This document shows, piece after piece, positions 35,272-44,059 of a DNA stretch of 64,000 bases. The stretch comes from Allobaculum mucilyticum (GTDB lineage: Bacteria; Bacillota_I; Bacilli_A; Erysipelotrichales; Erysipelotrichaceae). The notes beneath the pieces were generated by a model. It was not told the origin of the DNA. It saw only the letters and a list, made by a program, of their open reading frames with translations, and searched no databases. The position numbers and the translations under genes were made by a program. The stretch lies in assembly GCF_022701195.1 (NCBI RefSeq), contig NZ_CP078089.1, forward strand, positions 2,790,001 through 2,854,000, in the 5' to 3' direction. The stretch's first letter is position 1; every line of letters begins with the position of its first letter.

Positions 35272-36453
35272 ATGGCATTTAGCATGGACGTTGACGAACT
35301 CGATAAGGAGAAAGTCACCAAACCATTAAATCCGACAGACGAGCAGAAAGTAAAACTGACAGACATGGCTGTCGAAAACGCCGAAGAGATTATGAAGATC
35401 GATCTCGATTCAATCGATGAGCGCCGCAACATTGCGCAGACCATTGAATCGTTCGGAAGCGACATTGTAGAAAAATCCGCATCCAAGAATAAGATGCTTG
35501 AAAATACGCTGGGCGATCTGTCCAAGACAGGCAGCGAAGGCTCAAAAGTCGTTGATTCGCTGGCAAAACTGAACCGCGAAATGAAAGAGCTCGACCCTAG
35601 CGGAATCAACTTCAACCGCAACGGTCTTTTCAGCAAGTTTACAAACCCAGTACGCAACTACTTCCAGAAATTTGAACGTGCAGATGCACAGATCAATGAA
35701 ATCATCGCCTCGCTCGATGAAGGCCGCAAAGCACTTGCCGCAGACAATACGACGCTGGAAATCGAACAGGTTTCCCTGCGCAATCTGACCGTCAAGCTTG
35801 GCAAGCAGGTCGAACTTGGCATGAAGATGGACGAAGCTCTGACCCGCGAGCTTGAAGAAGCACAGATCAACAACGAAGATCCGGAAAAAATCAAATACAT
35901 CCAGGATGAAGTTCTGTTTCCGCTCCGCCAGAAACTGATGGATCTGCAGCAGATGCAGGCCGTTAATCAGCAGGGCTACTTTGCGATGGAAATCGTCCGC
36001 CGCAACAACAAGGAACTGATCCGTGCTGTTGACCGTGCCAAGCATGTCACCGTATCTGCTCTTCGTACAGCTGTCACTGTTGCCAGCGCTCTGTACAACC
36101 AGAAGATCGTTCTCGACAAAGTCAAAATGATCAATGATACGACCAATGATCTCATCAAGCAGACATCCATCATGCTCAAGCAGCAGGGCGCTGATATTCA
36201 GCAGCAGGCGATGGAAGCCAATATTTCCGTCGATACCCTCAAAGAAGCCTTCCGCAATACCTACGAAGCGCTCGATGCAGTCGAGAGCTACAAAGAAAAA
36301 GCACTGCCGCAGCTCAGAACGCAGATTGATGCATTCCGCGAACTGGCCGAAGAAGGCGACAAGCGCATGCACCGCATTGAAAGTGCCAAAGCGTACCGCG
36401 AAGGCCTCACTGAGGATGAATACATCCGCTCGCTGCCAAAACTTCCTGAATAA
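35272..36453 (+). CDS. TelA/YaaN-family protein
   Basis: 393 residues, cytoplasmic, nearly all helical with long coiled-coil stretches, typical of TelA (PF05816): NPVRNYFQKFERADAQI near 125, then TLEIEQVSLRNLTVKLG, and AVDRAKHVTVSALRTAVTVASAL near 250. The family is linked to tellurite and cell-envelope stress tolerance and is often beside TerD or membrane proteins, but its biochemical role is unclear. GGGGAGAAG precedes ATG. The upstream small membrane protein may be its partner. Confidence 0.88.
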   Translation: MAFSMDVDELDKEKVTKPLNPTDEQKVKLTDMAVENAEEIMKIDLDSIDERRNIAQTIESFGSDIVEKSASKNKMLENTLGDLSKTGSEGSKVVDSLAKLNREMKELDPSGINFNRNGLFSKFTNPVRNYFQKFERADAQINEIIASLDEGRKALAADNTTLEIEQVSLRNLTVKLGKQVELGMKMDEALTRELEEAQINNEDPEKIKYIQDEVLFPLRQKLMDLQQMQAVNQQGYFAMEIVRRNNKELIRAVDRAKHVTVSALRTAVTVASALYNQKIVLDKVKMINDTTNDLIKQTSIMLKQQGADIQQQAMEANISVDTLKEAFRNTYEALDAVESYKEKALPQLRTQIDAFRELAEEGDKRMHRIESAKAYREGLTEDEYIRSLPKLPE

Positions 36454-36519
36454 GGCATAAGTAAGTGAAAACTGACCGGATAATCGTAATCCGTCAGTCC
36501 AGATTAAAAATTCCAAACC

Positions 36520-36565
36520 GAAAGATCCGGATTTCCCTGTACAGAAGGGGATCCGGATCTTTTCC
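36520..36565 (+). terminator. Terminator after the TelA-like gene
   Basis: AAAGATCCGGAT pairs with ATCCGGATCTTTT; an inner CCC/GGG pairing extends it. Confidence 0.85.
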
Positions 36566-36643
36566 GAATGAGCAATGAAAGTTGATTTACATTTGTTTTC
36601 AGAAAATAGGTCTGTGTCTTTTCGGAAAATTGGTTCGGCGCAC

Positions 36644-36672
36644 TTGCATCTCGACCGTTAAGGTCGTATGAT
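36644..36672 (+). promoter_or_regulatory. Promoter of the T-box(Trp) leader
   Basis: TTGCAT (36644-36649), 17-bp spacer, TATGAT (36667-36672). It starts the leader about 330 bases upstream of the transporter gene. Confidence 0.6.
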
Positions 36673-36679
36673 TCGACCA

Positions 36680-36957
36680 TAACTTAAGCAGCAAAAACAA
36701 ACCGATGCGGAAGAGATCAAACAGAAAAAGGGATCTAAGCGAGTCCGGGATGGTGAAAGCCGGATGATTACCGTTCTGCAAATGGACTTCCAAGGGCGAT
36801 GTGAACGGAAACAAGTAGCAAAGCCGGGCCTTTCCCGTTACAGAAAGCAGAATGTGTTCGCATTCGATGAGAGGGCGCAAGCCAATACAGGTGGTACCGC
36901 AGAATATAATTCTGTCCTGTTTTCGAGGATTCACTCTTCGAAAACAGGACTTTTTGT
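36680..36957 (+). ncRNA. T-box riboswitch, predicted tryptophan specifier
   Basis: Stem I elements are visible (GCGAGTCCGGGATGGTG near 36739 and AAGCCGG). The specifier loop contains TGG (36783-36785) followed by ACTTCC, matching the conserved specifier context, and TGG is the Trp codon. The antiterminator core AGGTGGTACCGC is at 36889-36900. The competing terminator pairs GTCCTGTTTTCG (36913-36924) with CGAAAACAGGAC (36939-36950) and ends in T5. Uncharged tRNA-Trp would stabilise the antiterminator and switch on the downstream ABC importer. Confidence 0.9.
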
Positions 36958-37007
36958 TTTCCCGGAGCTCTGTTATCGAATCTTGTCTAACAGGAGGAAA
37001 ATTTCAG

Positions 37008-38060
37008 ATGAAAAACACAAAAACATTCAAAACGATGATCGCTTCCGTACTGGCAGCTTCTCTTCTTGCCGGATGCGGCTCAGCTTCCGCTCCAGCTTCT
37101 TCAGCTTCCGGTTCTGCAAGCGGAACAGGAGCTGAACCATATAAAGTCGGACTGGCTCAGCTGGTCGATCATTCTTCTCTGAATACGATCCGGGATGCTT
37201 TCCTGGATGAAATGGAAGATGCAGGCTATGTCGATGGCGATACCGTCATCATTGACTACCAGAACGCAGCCGGAAAGACATCAAGTCTTGATTCCATCAT
37301 GGCCGGCTATCAGGCAGACGGCGATGACGTCATTGTTGCCATCGCTACACCGACTGCACTGGCCGCACAGAACTATTCCGAAGAGATTCCGGTAGTCTTC
37401 TCCGCAGTCTCTGATCCGGTTGGAGCAGGCCTTGTTGCTTCTCTTGAAGAACCGGGCGGAAACATCACCGGAACAAGCGATGAAGTTCAGGTTGAACAGA
37501 TCATTGACCTGATGCTTCAGCTCTCCCCGGATATTCATACCGTCGGCGTTCTTTACAACCTTGGCGAAGCCAACTCGGTATCCAACGTTGAGCGCTTCAA
37601 AGCCTATGCCAAAGAAAAAGGCCTGGAAGTTGTTGAAAAGACCGGAACGGACAATACAACAATGCAGCAGGCAGCTGTAGAACTTGCTTCCTCTGTTGAT
37701 GCGATGTTCTCGCCGAACGACAACACTGTTGCAACAGGCATGGCTTCTCTTGGACAGGTCGCAGCTGATGCGGGTATTCCTTACTATGTAGGCGCTGATT
37801 CCATGGTTGAAACAGGCGGATTTGCGACAGTCGGCATCGACTATGAAGAACTCGGAAGAGAAACCGCAAAACTCACGATCGACGTACTGAACGGCGAGGA
37901 TCCTGCAACCACTCCGGTTTCCGTATTCAAAGAAAACCTCAACATCTACGTCAATGAAGACCTGCTCAATCAGCTGAGCGAAAACGGAAAGACAAAAGTT
38001 GAACTTCCTGAAGACATCGCTTCTAAGGAAAATCTGAAAAAAGTCAAAGCGGCCGAGTAA
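37008..38060 (+). CDS. ABC importer substrate-binding lipoprotein (TrpX-like)
   Basis: 350 residues. Lipoprotein signal with lipobox LLAGC (Cys near 22) and a Ser/Ala-rich linker, then a binding protein of the ABC_sub_bind family (PF04392): VGLAQLVDHSSLNTIRDAF and VVFSAVSDPVGAGLV. With the following permease and ATPase it forms a complete importer of the type predicted to carry tryptophan (often called TrpXYZ), and the T-box with a Trp specifier supports that substrate. AGGAGGAAAA sets the start. A 20-bp hairpin separates it from the permease gene. Confidence 0.87.
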   Translation: MKNTKTFKTMIASVLAASLLAGCGSASAPASSASGSASGTGAEPYKVGLAQLVDHSSLNTIRDAFLDEMEDAGYVDGDTVIIDYQNAAGKTSSLDSIMAGYQADGDDVIVAIATPTALAAQNYSEEIPVVFSAVSDPVGAGLVASLEEPGGNITGTSDEVQVEQIIDLMLQLSPDIHTVGVLYNLGEANSVSNVERFKAYAKEKGLEVVEKTGTDNTTMQQAAVELASSVDAMFSPNDNTVATGMASLGQVAADAGIPYYVGADSMVETGGFATVGIDYEELGRETAKLTIDVLNGEDPATTPVSVFKENLNIYVNEDLLNQLSENGKTKVELPEDIASKENLKKVKAAE

Positions 38061-38150
38061 TCGTTCGGTAAACAGCTCAGAAACAATCAGATACAAAGAG
38101 TAACAAAGAGAAAAGATTTAAGAATTAAAGAACCAGAAGAATACACAGAG

Positions 38151-38196
38151 AAACGTGCACAATCGCCCGGCTGGTTCCGGGCGATTGTGCACGTTT
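38151..38196 (+). promoter_or_regulatory. Perfect 20-bp intercistronic hairpin
   Basis: 38151-38170 is the exact reverse complement of 38177-38196, with loop CTGGTT. The stem is GC-rich and followed only by TTTCGG, so it is not a strong terminator. It ends 13 bases before the permease ATG, beside its ribosome site AAAGGAA. It could protect the upstream lipoprotein message or limit permease translation. Confidence 0.75.
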
Positions 38197-38209
38197 CGGA
38201 AAGGAATTT

Positions 38210-39133
38210 ATGAGTGAAGCACTGCTTCTGAACGCGATCCAGCTTGGCCTGGTCTTCGCCGTTCTCTCTTTAGGCGAATACATCACCGTCAACATTATGG
38301 ATTCGCCGGACCTGACAGTCGACGGATCATTCGTTACCGGCGCTGCCGTCTGCGCCATGATGACGGTAGCCGGCATGCCAAATCTTGGCCTGCTTCTTTC
38401 GATGGTCGCTGGCGCGATCTGCGGATGTATCACGGCATTCCTGCAGACAAAAATGAAAATCCAGCCCCTCCTGGCTGGCATTCTGACGATGACGGCCCTG
38501 TATTCGATCAACCTGCGCATCATGCAGGGAACACCGACCGTCAACCTGTACATCGCCGGTAAGCCGGCACCGACGATTCTTTCGAATGCATCGATCCGCA
38601 TTTATGTACTGCTTGCGATCGTTGCTGTGATCATTTTCCTGCTTAGCCTGTTCTTCAAGACCAATCTCGGTCTGATGCTGCGGGCAAGCGGTGATAACGA
38701 AACAATGGTCCGCTCTTCATCCATCAATGTCGACCACATGAAATTCATCGGTCTTGGCCTTTCCAATGCACTTGTCGCTCTGTCTGGAGCACTGCTTGCT
38801 CAGTATCAGAACTTTGCGGATCTGCAGGGCGGAACCGGCATGCTGGTCCTCGGTCTTGCCGGCATTATCATCGGTGAAGCCATCTTCCGTCCAAAACATG
38901 TCGGAACAGGACTTGCAGCAGCTGCCATCGGTGCTGTTCTGTACCGTATCCTCTATACATTCGCACTCCGTCTTGGCTTTGCGGCCGGCGACATGAACCT
39001 GGTTTCTTCCGTTCTGGTTGCTCTGACCATCTCGATTCCGGCTGTCCAGAAATATGTAAGAGGCTGGAAAGAAAACAAGGCACGCAAAGCTGCGCTTGCA
39101 TCCTCGAAGAAAGGCGGTCAGTCACATGCTTGA
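38210..39133 (+). CDS. ABC importer permease (TrpY-like)
   Basis: 307 residues with about eight to nine membrane segments of the branched-chain-amino-acid-type permease fold. Conserved features include SPDLTVDGSFVTGAAVC near the start and a cytoplasmic loop ASGDNETMVRSSSINV that contacts the ATPase. It follows the binding lipoprotein and overlaps the ATPase gene by 8 bases. Predicted to import tryptophan on the strength of the T-box. AAAGGAATT precedes ATG. Confidence 0.88.
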   Translation: MSEALLLNAIQLGLVFAVLSLGEYITVNIMDSPDLTVDGSFVTGAAVCAMMTVAGMPNLGLLLSMVAGAICGCITAFLQTKMKIQPLLAGILTMTALYSINLRIMQGTPTVNLYIAGKPAPTILSNASIRIYVLLAIVAVIIFLLSLFFKTNLGLMLRASGDNETMVRSSSINVDHMKFIGLGLSNALVALSGALLAQYQNFADLQGGTGMLVLGLAGIIIGEAIFRPKHVGTGLAAAAIGAVLYRILYTFALRLGFAAGDMNLVSSVLVALTISIPAVQKYVRGWKENKARKAALASSKKGGQSHA

Positions 39134-39875
39134 ACTCAATGATGTTTCCGTCATCTTCAATGAAGGAACGGTTCTTGAAAAAAAGGCGCTCGATCACGTG
39201 TCAATCCGCATTGAACCGGGACAGTTTGTTACAATTCTCGGAAGCAACGGCGCCGGTAAATCAACCTTCTTCAATGTCATTACAGGCTTCGCAAAAGCAA
39301 AAACCGGCAGCGTTGTCCTTGATGGTGTCGACATTACCGAGATGCCTGAACACGTCCGCTCCCGCTCGATCGGCCGTCTGTTCCAGGACCCAAAGCAGGG
39401 AACTGCACCGCATTTAAGCGTTGAAGAAAACATGGGTCTTGCCTGCTCCTCCGGCCGCGGTCCGTTTGCGATTGCGGTCCGTAAAAAGGAAGAGGAAGAA
39501 TTCCGCAAGATGCTTGAGCGTCTGGATATGGGCCTTGAAACCCGTCTGAAAACGCCGATCGGTCTGCTTTCCGGCGGACAGCGTCAGGCGGTAGCTCTTC
39601 TGATGGCTGTTACTAATACGCCGAAGATTCTGCTTCTTGATGAACATACCGCAGCGCTTGATCCGATCAGTGCCAAGAAGATTCTGCAGGTCACCAATGA
39701 GGTGATCGAGCAGAACAACATCACAGCACTGATGATCACCCATAACCTGCGTGATGCTCTTGAAAACGGAAACCGTCTGCTGATCTTCCAGGATGGAAAG
39801 ATCACACACGATTTCAATAAAGAACAGAAAGAAAAGCTTACGCTTGAAGATCTGATCCACTGCTACGACGTGTGA
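39126..39875 (+). CDS. ABC importer ATPase (TrpZ-like)
   Basis: 249 residues, single ABC domain. Walker A GSNGAGKST (near 41), Q-loop LFQDPKQG, signature LLSGGQRQAVALL (near 150) and Walker B ILLLDEHTAALDP (near 170). Note His after Glu (DEHT). It energises the permease just upstream; the ATG was chosen over longer upstream options because it follows AAAGGCGG and gives the normal family start LELNDVSVIF. End of the operon; a terminator follows. Confidence 0.92.
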   Translation: MLELNDVSVIFNEGTVLEKKALDHVSIRIEPGQFVTILGSNGAGKSTFFNVITGFAKAKTGSVVLDGVDITEMPEHVRSRSIGRLFQDPKQGTAPHLSVEENMGLACSSGRGPFAIAVRKKEEEEFRKMLERLDMGLETRLKTPIGLLSGGQRQAVALLMAVTNTPKILLLDEHTAALDPISAKKILQVTNEVIEQNNITALMITHNLRDALENGNRLLIFQDGKITHDFNKEQKEKLTLEDLIHCYDV

Positions 39876-39917
39876 TTCAGACCGGAACTGTAATAAATAA
39901 GAGATTCCATACGCAAA

Positions 39918-39962
39918 GCGTCCGAAAGTCCTATAGATCTATGGGCTGGCGGACGTTTTTTC
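39918..39962 (+). terminator. Terminator of the tryptophan-importer operon
   Basis: GCGTCCG pairs with CGGACGT; the loop also pairs imperfectly (AGTC/GGCT and ATAGATCTAT), then T6. Confidence 0.8.
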
Positions 39963-39984
39963 ATGGACATTTGAGAAGAAAGCT

Positions 39985-40262
39985 TTAAACTGTTTTTAAA
40001 TGCGATTCGCGGAAGGAGTACCTGCGCGCTGAATTTCAGAGAGTTTTCGGCTGGTGTAAGAAAACATGAAGCAGACAGGGAAGGTCGTCCGCGGGCAGCG
40101 GTTCTCAACATTCATCCATTACTGACACAGTGTTCAGGGATGAGTCCAGGAACTGACGTTTACGCCGCGTTAGGCGAGAGAGGTTTTCTGAAGACAGAAA
40201 ACAATGTTGGTGGTACCGCGGGAAGTCCCGTCCAATCGGACAGGCTCACCGCGTTTTTTTTG
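39985..40262 (+). ncRNA. T-box riboswitch, predicted valine specifier
   Basis: Leader of valS. Stem I has an AGAGAG bulge (near 40040) and GGCTGGTG. GTC (40084-40086) followed by GTCC sits at the expected specifier position and is a Val codon. The antiterminator core GTTGGTGGTACCGCG is at 40206-40220. The terminator arm CGCGGGAAGTCCCGTCC...CACCGCG (about 40216-40253) ends in a T8 run. A weak promoter TTGAGA-N17-TTTTAA lies at 39971-39999. Uncharged tRNA-Val should allow read-through into valS. Confidence 0.88.
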
Positions 40263-40313
40263 TTTTATGGGATACTGCTCGGCCCGCTTCAATCGTATTT
40301 TTAGGAGGTCACT

Positions 40314-42941
40314 ATGAAAGAACTGTCGAAAAAGTACAGTCACCGTCTTGTTGAGACGGAAGAAGTTTACGAAGACTGGAAGTCCAAAGGCTATTTCACA
40401 GCTGGCGATCAGTCGAAAATTCCGTATACCATTGTTATTCCGCCGCCAAACGTAACCGGCAAGCTGCACCTTGGCCATGCATGGGATAACACGCTGCAGG
40501 ATACGGCAGCCCGCTACAAACGTCTGCAGGGCTATGACGTTCTGTATCTGCCGGGCATGGACCATGCCGGTATTGCTACACAGGCAAAAATTGATGCCCG
40601 TCTGCAGAGCGAGGGAATCAGCCGCTACGACATCGGCCGCGAAAAATTTCTCGAACGCGCCTGGGAGTGGAAAGAAGAATACGCCGGCTTTATCCGCGAA
40701 CAGTGGGGCAAGCTCGGTCTGTCGCTCGATTACAGCCGTGAACGCTTTACACTCGATGAAGGCCTGAATAAAGCCGTAAACAAAGTCTTTGTGACTCTGT
40801 ATAACGAAGGTCTGATCTATCAGGGCGAGCGCATCATCAACTGGGATCCGCAGGCAAGAACCGCGCTTTCCAATATTGAAGTTATCCATAAAGAGATCCC
40901 CGGAAAGATGTACTACTTCAAATACAAAGTTGAAGAAACCGGAAAAGAACTCGTGATCGCAACAACACGTCCGGAGACCATGTTTGCCGACCAGGCAATC
41001 TTCGTTCACCCGGATGATGAACGCTATAAAGACATTGTCGGCCTGCATGCCATCAACCCGGCTAACGGTGAATCGCTGCCGATCATGGCAGATGATTACA
41101 TCGACATGGACTTTGGTACAGCCGTTATGAAATGTACGCCGGCTCATGACCCGAACGACTTTGCACTCGCAAAGAAATACGGTCTGAAAATGCCGATCTG
41201 CATGAACCCGGACGGCACGATGAATGAGCTCGCTCATAAATACGAAGGCATGGACCGTTTCGAATGCCGTGAAGCTCTGCTCAAAGACTTTGAAGCAGAA
41301 GGCATCGTGGATCATATCGAAGACCATCCGCATCAGGTCGGTCATTCCGAGCGTACCGGCGTTATTGCCGAACCATATCTGTCCAAACAGTGGTTCGTCT
41401 GCATGAAGCCGCTGGCTCAGGCTGTTCTGGATGCCCAGAAGACAGATGAGAAGATCGGCTTCATTCCGCAGCGTTTTGAACATACCTTTACGCAGTGGCT
41501 CGAAAACATCGAAGACTGGTGCATTTCCCGTCAGCTCTGGTGGGGTCACCGTATTCCTGCATGGTTCAACAATGAAACCGGTGAAATCTATGTCGGCGAA
41601 CATGCACCGGAAGACGTCGAAAACTGGACACAGGATGAAGACGTTCTCGATACCTGGTTCTCTTCCGCTCTCTGGCCGTTCTCCACACTCGGCTGGCCGG
41701 AAGAAACCGAAGATTTCAAACGCTACTATCCGACCGACCTGCTCGTTACCGGCTATGACATCATCTTCTTCTGGGTTGCCCGCATGGCTTTTCAGGCCCG
41801 TCATATGACGAACAACCGTCCGTTCAAAGATACGCTGATTCACGGTCTGATCCGTGATGCGCAGGGACGCAAAATGTCCAAATCTCTTGGCAACGGTGTC
41901 GATCCGATTGAAGTTGTTAACGAAAAAGGTGCAGATGCTCTGCGCTTCTTCCTCTCTACCTGCTCCGCACCAGGACTTGATACCCGCTACGACGAAAAGA
42001 AAATCGACGCAGCCTGGAACTTCATCAACAAGATCTGGAACGCATCCCGCTATGTTCAGATGCAGATGGGCGATACAAAACCAGGCGAACCGGATTTCGA
42101 ACATCTGTCTCTGGCAGACCAGTGGATTCTCAGCCGTCTGAACGAGACGATCGATGAAACTGTAAAGAACATGGATCGTTATGAATTCGGTCTGGCTGGA
42201 AACGAACTGTACCGTTTCGTCTGGGATGACTTCTGCTCCTGGTATATTGAGCTGTCCAAAGCGCAGCTGAACTCCGATCAGCCAGAAGTCCGTGCAAATA
42301 CGATTGCTGTTCTGGTTTATGTTCTGCGCGCCATCCTAATCATGCTTTCGCCGATGATGCCCTTTGTAACCGAGCACATCTATCAGGCACTTGAACTGGG
42401 CAAAAAGAGTATCAACCTGGAATCCTGGCCGAAAAAAGCTGTCTTCACCTCCAGCAAAAAAGACGTTGAAGGCATGAGCCTGATCATCGCTTCGATCGAA
42501 ACTGTCCGTGAAATCCGTCAGCAGTATTCGCTCAAACCAAAAGACAGACTGACTGTTGCTCTGGAAACCCGTGAGGGCAAACCGTATGAGCTCAGCGAAC
42601 AGGCAGCTGCTCTGCTCGAGGGTATGGCCAATGTTGATCTCGTTACTCTCGACCCGAACGCAGAAGCGCTGACCCGTGAAGTTTCCGGTCATGTTCTCAA
42701 GACACCAATGGCTGAACTGATCGATCTGGACGCTGAAATCGCCAAAGCCGAAAAAGAAGTTGCCCGTCTTGAAAAAGAGGTCACCCGCGGCGAAAAGATG
42801 CTCAGCAACCCTGGATTTACATCCAAAGCTCCGGCTGCCAAGATTGAACAGGAAACTGTCAAACTTGAGAAGAACCGTTCTTCTCTTGAACAGGCAAAAG
42901 CTTCGCTTGCAGATCTGCAAGCTAAAGCCAAAGCAGAATAG
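40314..42941 (+). CDS. valS: Valyl-tRNA synthetase
   Basis: 875 residues, normal length. Class I synthetase: HIGH region PPPNVTGKLHLGHA (near 43), editing domain with TTRPETMFADQA (near 220), GDMDxT-type editing features, IEDWCISRQLWWGHRIPAW (near 403) and KMSKS loop GRKMSKSLGNGVDP (near 518). An anticodon-binding helical domain and a C-terminal coiled coil (about 800-875, AEIAKAEKEVARLEKEV) follow, as usual for ValRS. Controlled by the upstream T-box. GGAGGTC before ATG. Monocistronic; folC, a common neighbour, is absent. Confidence 0.98.
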   Translation: MKELSKKYSHRLVETEEVYEDWKSKGYFTAGDQSKIPYTIVIPPPNVTGKLHLGHAWDNTLQDTAARYKRLQGYDVLYLPGMDHAGIATQAKIDARLQSEGISRYDIGREKFLERAWEWKEEYAGFIREQWGKLGLSLDYSRERFTLDEGLNKAVNKVFVTLYNEGLIYQGERIINWDPQARTALSNIEVIHKEIPGKMYYFKYKVEETGKELVIATTRPETMFADQAIFVHPDDERYKDIVGLHAINPANGESLPIMADDYIDMDFGTAVMKCTPAHDPNDFALAKKYGLKMPICMNPDGTMNELAHKYEGMDRFECREALLKDFEAEGIVDHIEDHPHQVGHSERTGVIAEPYLSKQWFVCMKPLAQAVLDAQKTDEKIGFIPQRFEHTFTQWLENIEDWCISRQLWWGHRIPAWFNNETGEIYVGEHAPEDVENWTQDEDVLDTWFSSALWPFSTLGWPEETEDFKRYYPTDLLVTGYDIIFFWVARMAFQARHMTNNRPFKDTLIHGLIRDAQGRKMSKSLGNGVDPIEVVNEKGADALRFFLSTCSAPGLDTRYDEKKIDAAWNFINKIWNASRYVQMQMGDTKPGEPDFEHLSLADQWILSRLNETIDETVKNMDRYEFGLAGNELYRFVWDDFCSWYIELSKAQLNSDQPEVRANTIAVLVYVLRAILIMLSPMMPFVTEHIYQALELGKKSINLESWPKKAVFTSSKKDVEGMSLIIASIETVREIRQQYSLKPKDRLTVALETREGKPYELSEQAAALLEGMANVDLVTLDPNAEALTREVSGHVLKTPMAELIDLDAEIAKAEKEVARLEKEVTRGEKMLSNPGFTSKAPAAKIEQETVKLEKNRSSLEQAKASLADLQAKAKAE

Positions 42942-42988
42942 TCCGCTCTGCCCTGCAGGCTTTCGAAACTGAATAATCTAAAATAAGC

Positions 42989-43026
42989 TGGCTGTCTGTA
43001 CCATGCGTACAGGCAGCCTTTTTATA
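42989..43026 (+). terminator. Terminator after valS
   Basis: TGGCTGTCTGT pairs with ACAGGCAGCC, then TTTTTATA. Confidence 0.85.
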
Positions 43027-43377
43027 CGATCAAGAGATGCAGATCCAGCCAGCACTGAACGAACCACCGGTTGAAAATCCGCTGTTTCTGGGCAACGAAA
43101 AAACCGGAGAACCTGATTCAGGATCTTCGGTAACAGAGGGCAGCAGGGAACGTATCCTGCAAAACGGATTCAGATCAGCCAGAAACGAGTCATCCGTCAT
43201 GCAGAAAACGGGAGATTCAGGAAGAAGAGGTTCGGCTGGTCCGAACGGAGACATGTGGTGGAAAATAGGGGATCAGCCGTACTCTTCTAATATCGACTAT
43301 AAAACGATCAGCCTTCTCTCTGTACGGAAATGATTGGAATTGTCGATATTTGACGAAATTTAACCATTTAAGAAAAA
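43027..43377 (+). other. Gene-free region after valS
   Basis: About 350 bases. The open frame 43037-43333 has no ribosome site and unusual Gly/Ser/Arg-rich composition, so I do not call it. An AT-rich stretch near 43335-43375, containing TTGACG, probably holds the promoter of the next gene, but no good -10 box is spaced from it. Confidence 0.4.
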
Positions 43378-43866
43378 ATGTCAGTTAAAAACCAGACGAA
43401 TGATATTTTAAAGCACAAGCTGCCCCAGGAGAGGATCATCATCCGAACCGGAATCTGCCTGTATGAATGGTATGATGGCCCTATGAAAACAAGAATTCTT
43501 GATGCATCTAAAATTGATCCGCAGCAGGATCCGTCTGAGTTTTTCTGTTCATTTTATGAACTTGAACCGATGAATCTTGCGCAGATCCGCAAACACTTCT
43601 ACATGAGCAGCGAGCCGATGGTCACAGAAGTGTTTAACTGGCCGGTCCGTACCCCTAACTGGAAAGATATCTGCCTGACCCTTGAGTCGATTCAGCAGCA
43701 TTCGCCCTCGTTTTACGTCATCTGGGGACCGGAAACTGAAAACGCCGTTGTTTTTGAGAAAGAGAAACAGGAAAGCGAGATTCTCCACGCAGAAGACAAC
43801 CACAAGTCTGATGCTCCAAAGGACAGCATTCCAGATCCAGAACCTTCCAAAGCAGAAGAGAATTAG
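43378..43866 (+). CDS. Hypothetical protein with acidic C-terminus
   Basis: 162 residues from the first ATG. The start is doubtful: no clear ribosome site precedes 43378, and an in-frame ATG at 43483 gives a 127-residue form beginning MKTRILDASKIDP whose codon use is more like the neighbours. The middle (FYELEPMNLAQIRKHFYMSS...NWPVRTPNWKDICLTLESIQ) looks like a compact fold, and the last 40 residues are rich in Glu, Lys, Asp and Pro. No signal or membrane segment. Family not recognised. Confidence 0.6.
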   Translation: MSVKNQTNDILKHKLPQERIIIRTGICLYEWYDGPMKTRILDASKIDPQQDPSEFFCSFYELEPMNLAQIRKHFYMSSEPMVTEVFNWPVRTPNWKDICLTLESIQQHSPSFYVIWGPETENAVVFEKEKQESEILHAEDNHKSDAPKDSIPDPEPSKAEEN

Positions 43867-43946
43867 CTTTTTCGTTCTGTAATTTATGCTGCCAGGTGTA
43901 GAGCAGACTGGAATGAGCAGATTGAAAAGACATACATCGAACAAAG

Positions 43947-43972
43947 CGCCGGCAGAGATCTGCCGGCGTTTC
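43947..43972 (+). terminator. GC-rich hairpin after 43378-43866
   Basis: CGCCGGCAGA pairs with TCTGCCGGCG around a 2-nt gap (a larger loop in practice), followed by TTTCG. The T run is short, so it may be only an mRNA stabiliser. Confidence 0.5.
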
Positions 43973-43982
43973 GCATAATGAA

Positions 43983-44033
43983 AAACAGGAATTCGCAGAT
44001 CATGCTGACTTGCGAATTCCTGTTTGTTTTTAT
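43983..44033. terminator. Bidirectional terminator between convergent genes
   Basis: AACAGGAATTCGCA (from 43984) and TGCGAATTCCTGTT (to about 44024) form a long stem. On the plus strand it is followed by TGTTTTTATTT; on the minus strand by TTTTTCATT, so it can end both the hypothetical gene and typA. Confidence 0.85.
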
Positions 44034-44059
44034 TTCTGAATGGGGAAAGCGTTGATGGA

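Noticed and set aside
40170-42104. Minus-strand open frame of 644 codons opposite valS and its T-box
   Set aside because: Runs through the T-box terminator and valS; no ribosome site and no protein-like composition.
43037-43333. Open frame of 98 codons after valS
   Set aside because: No ribosome site; Gly/Ser/Arg-rich random-looking sequence.
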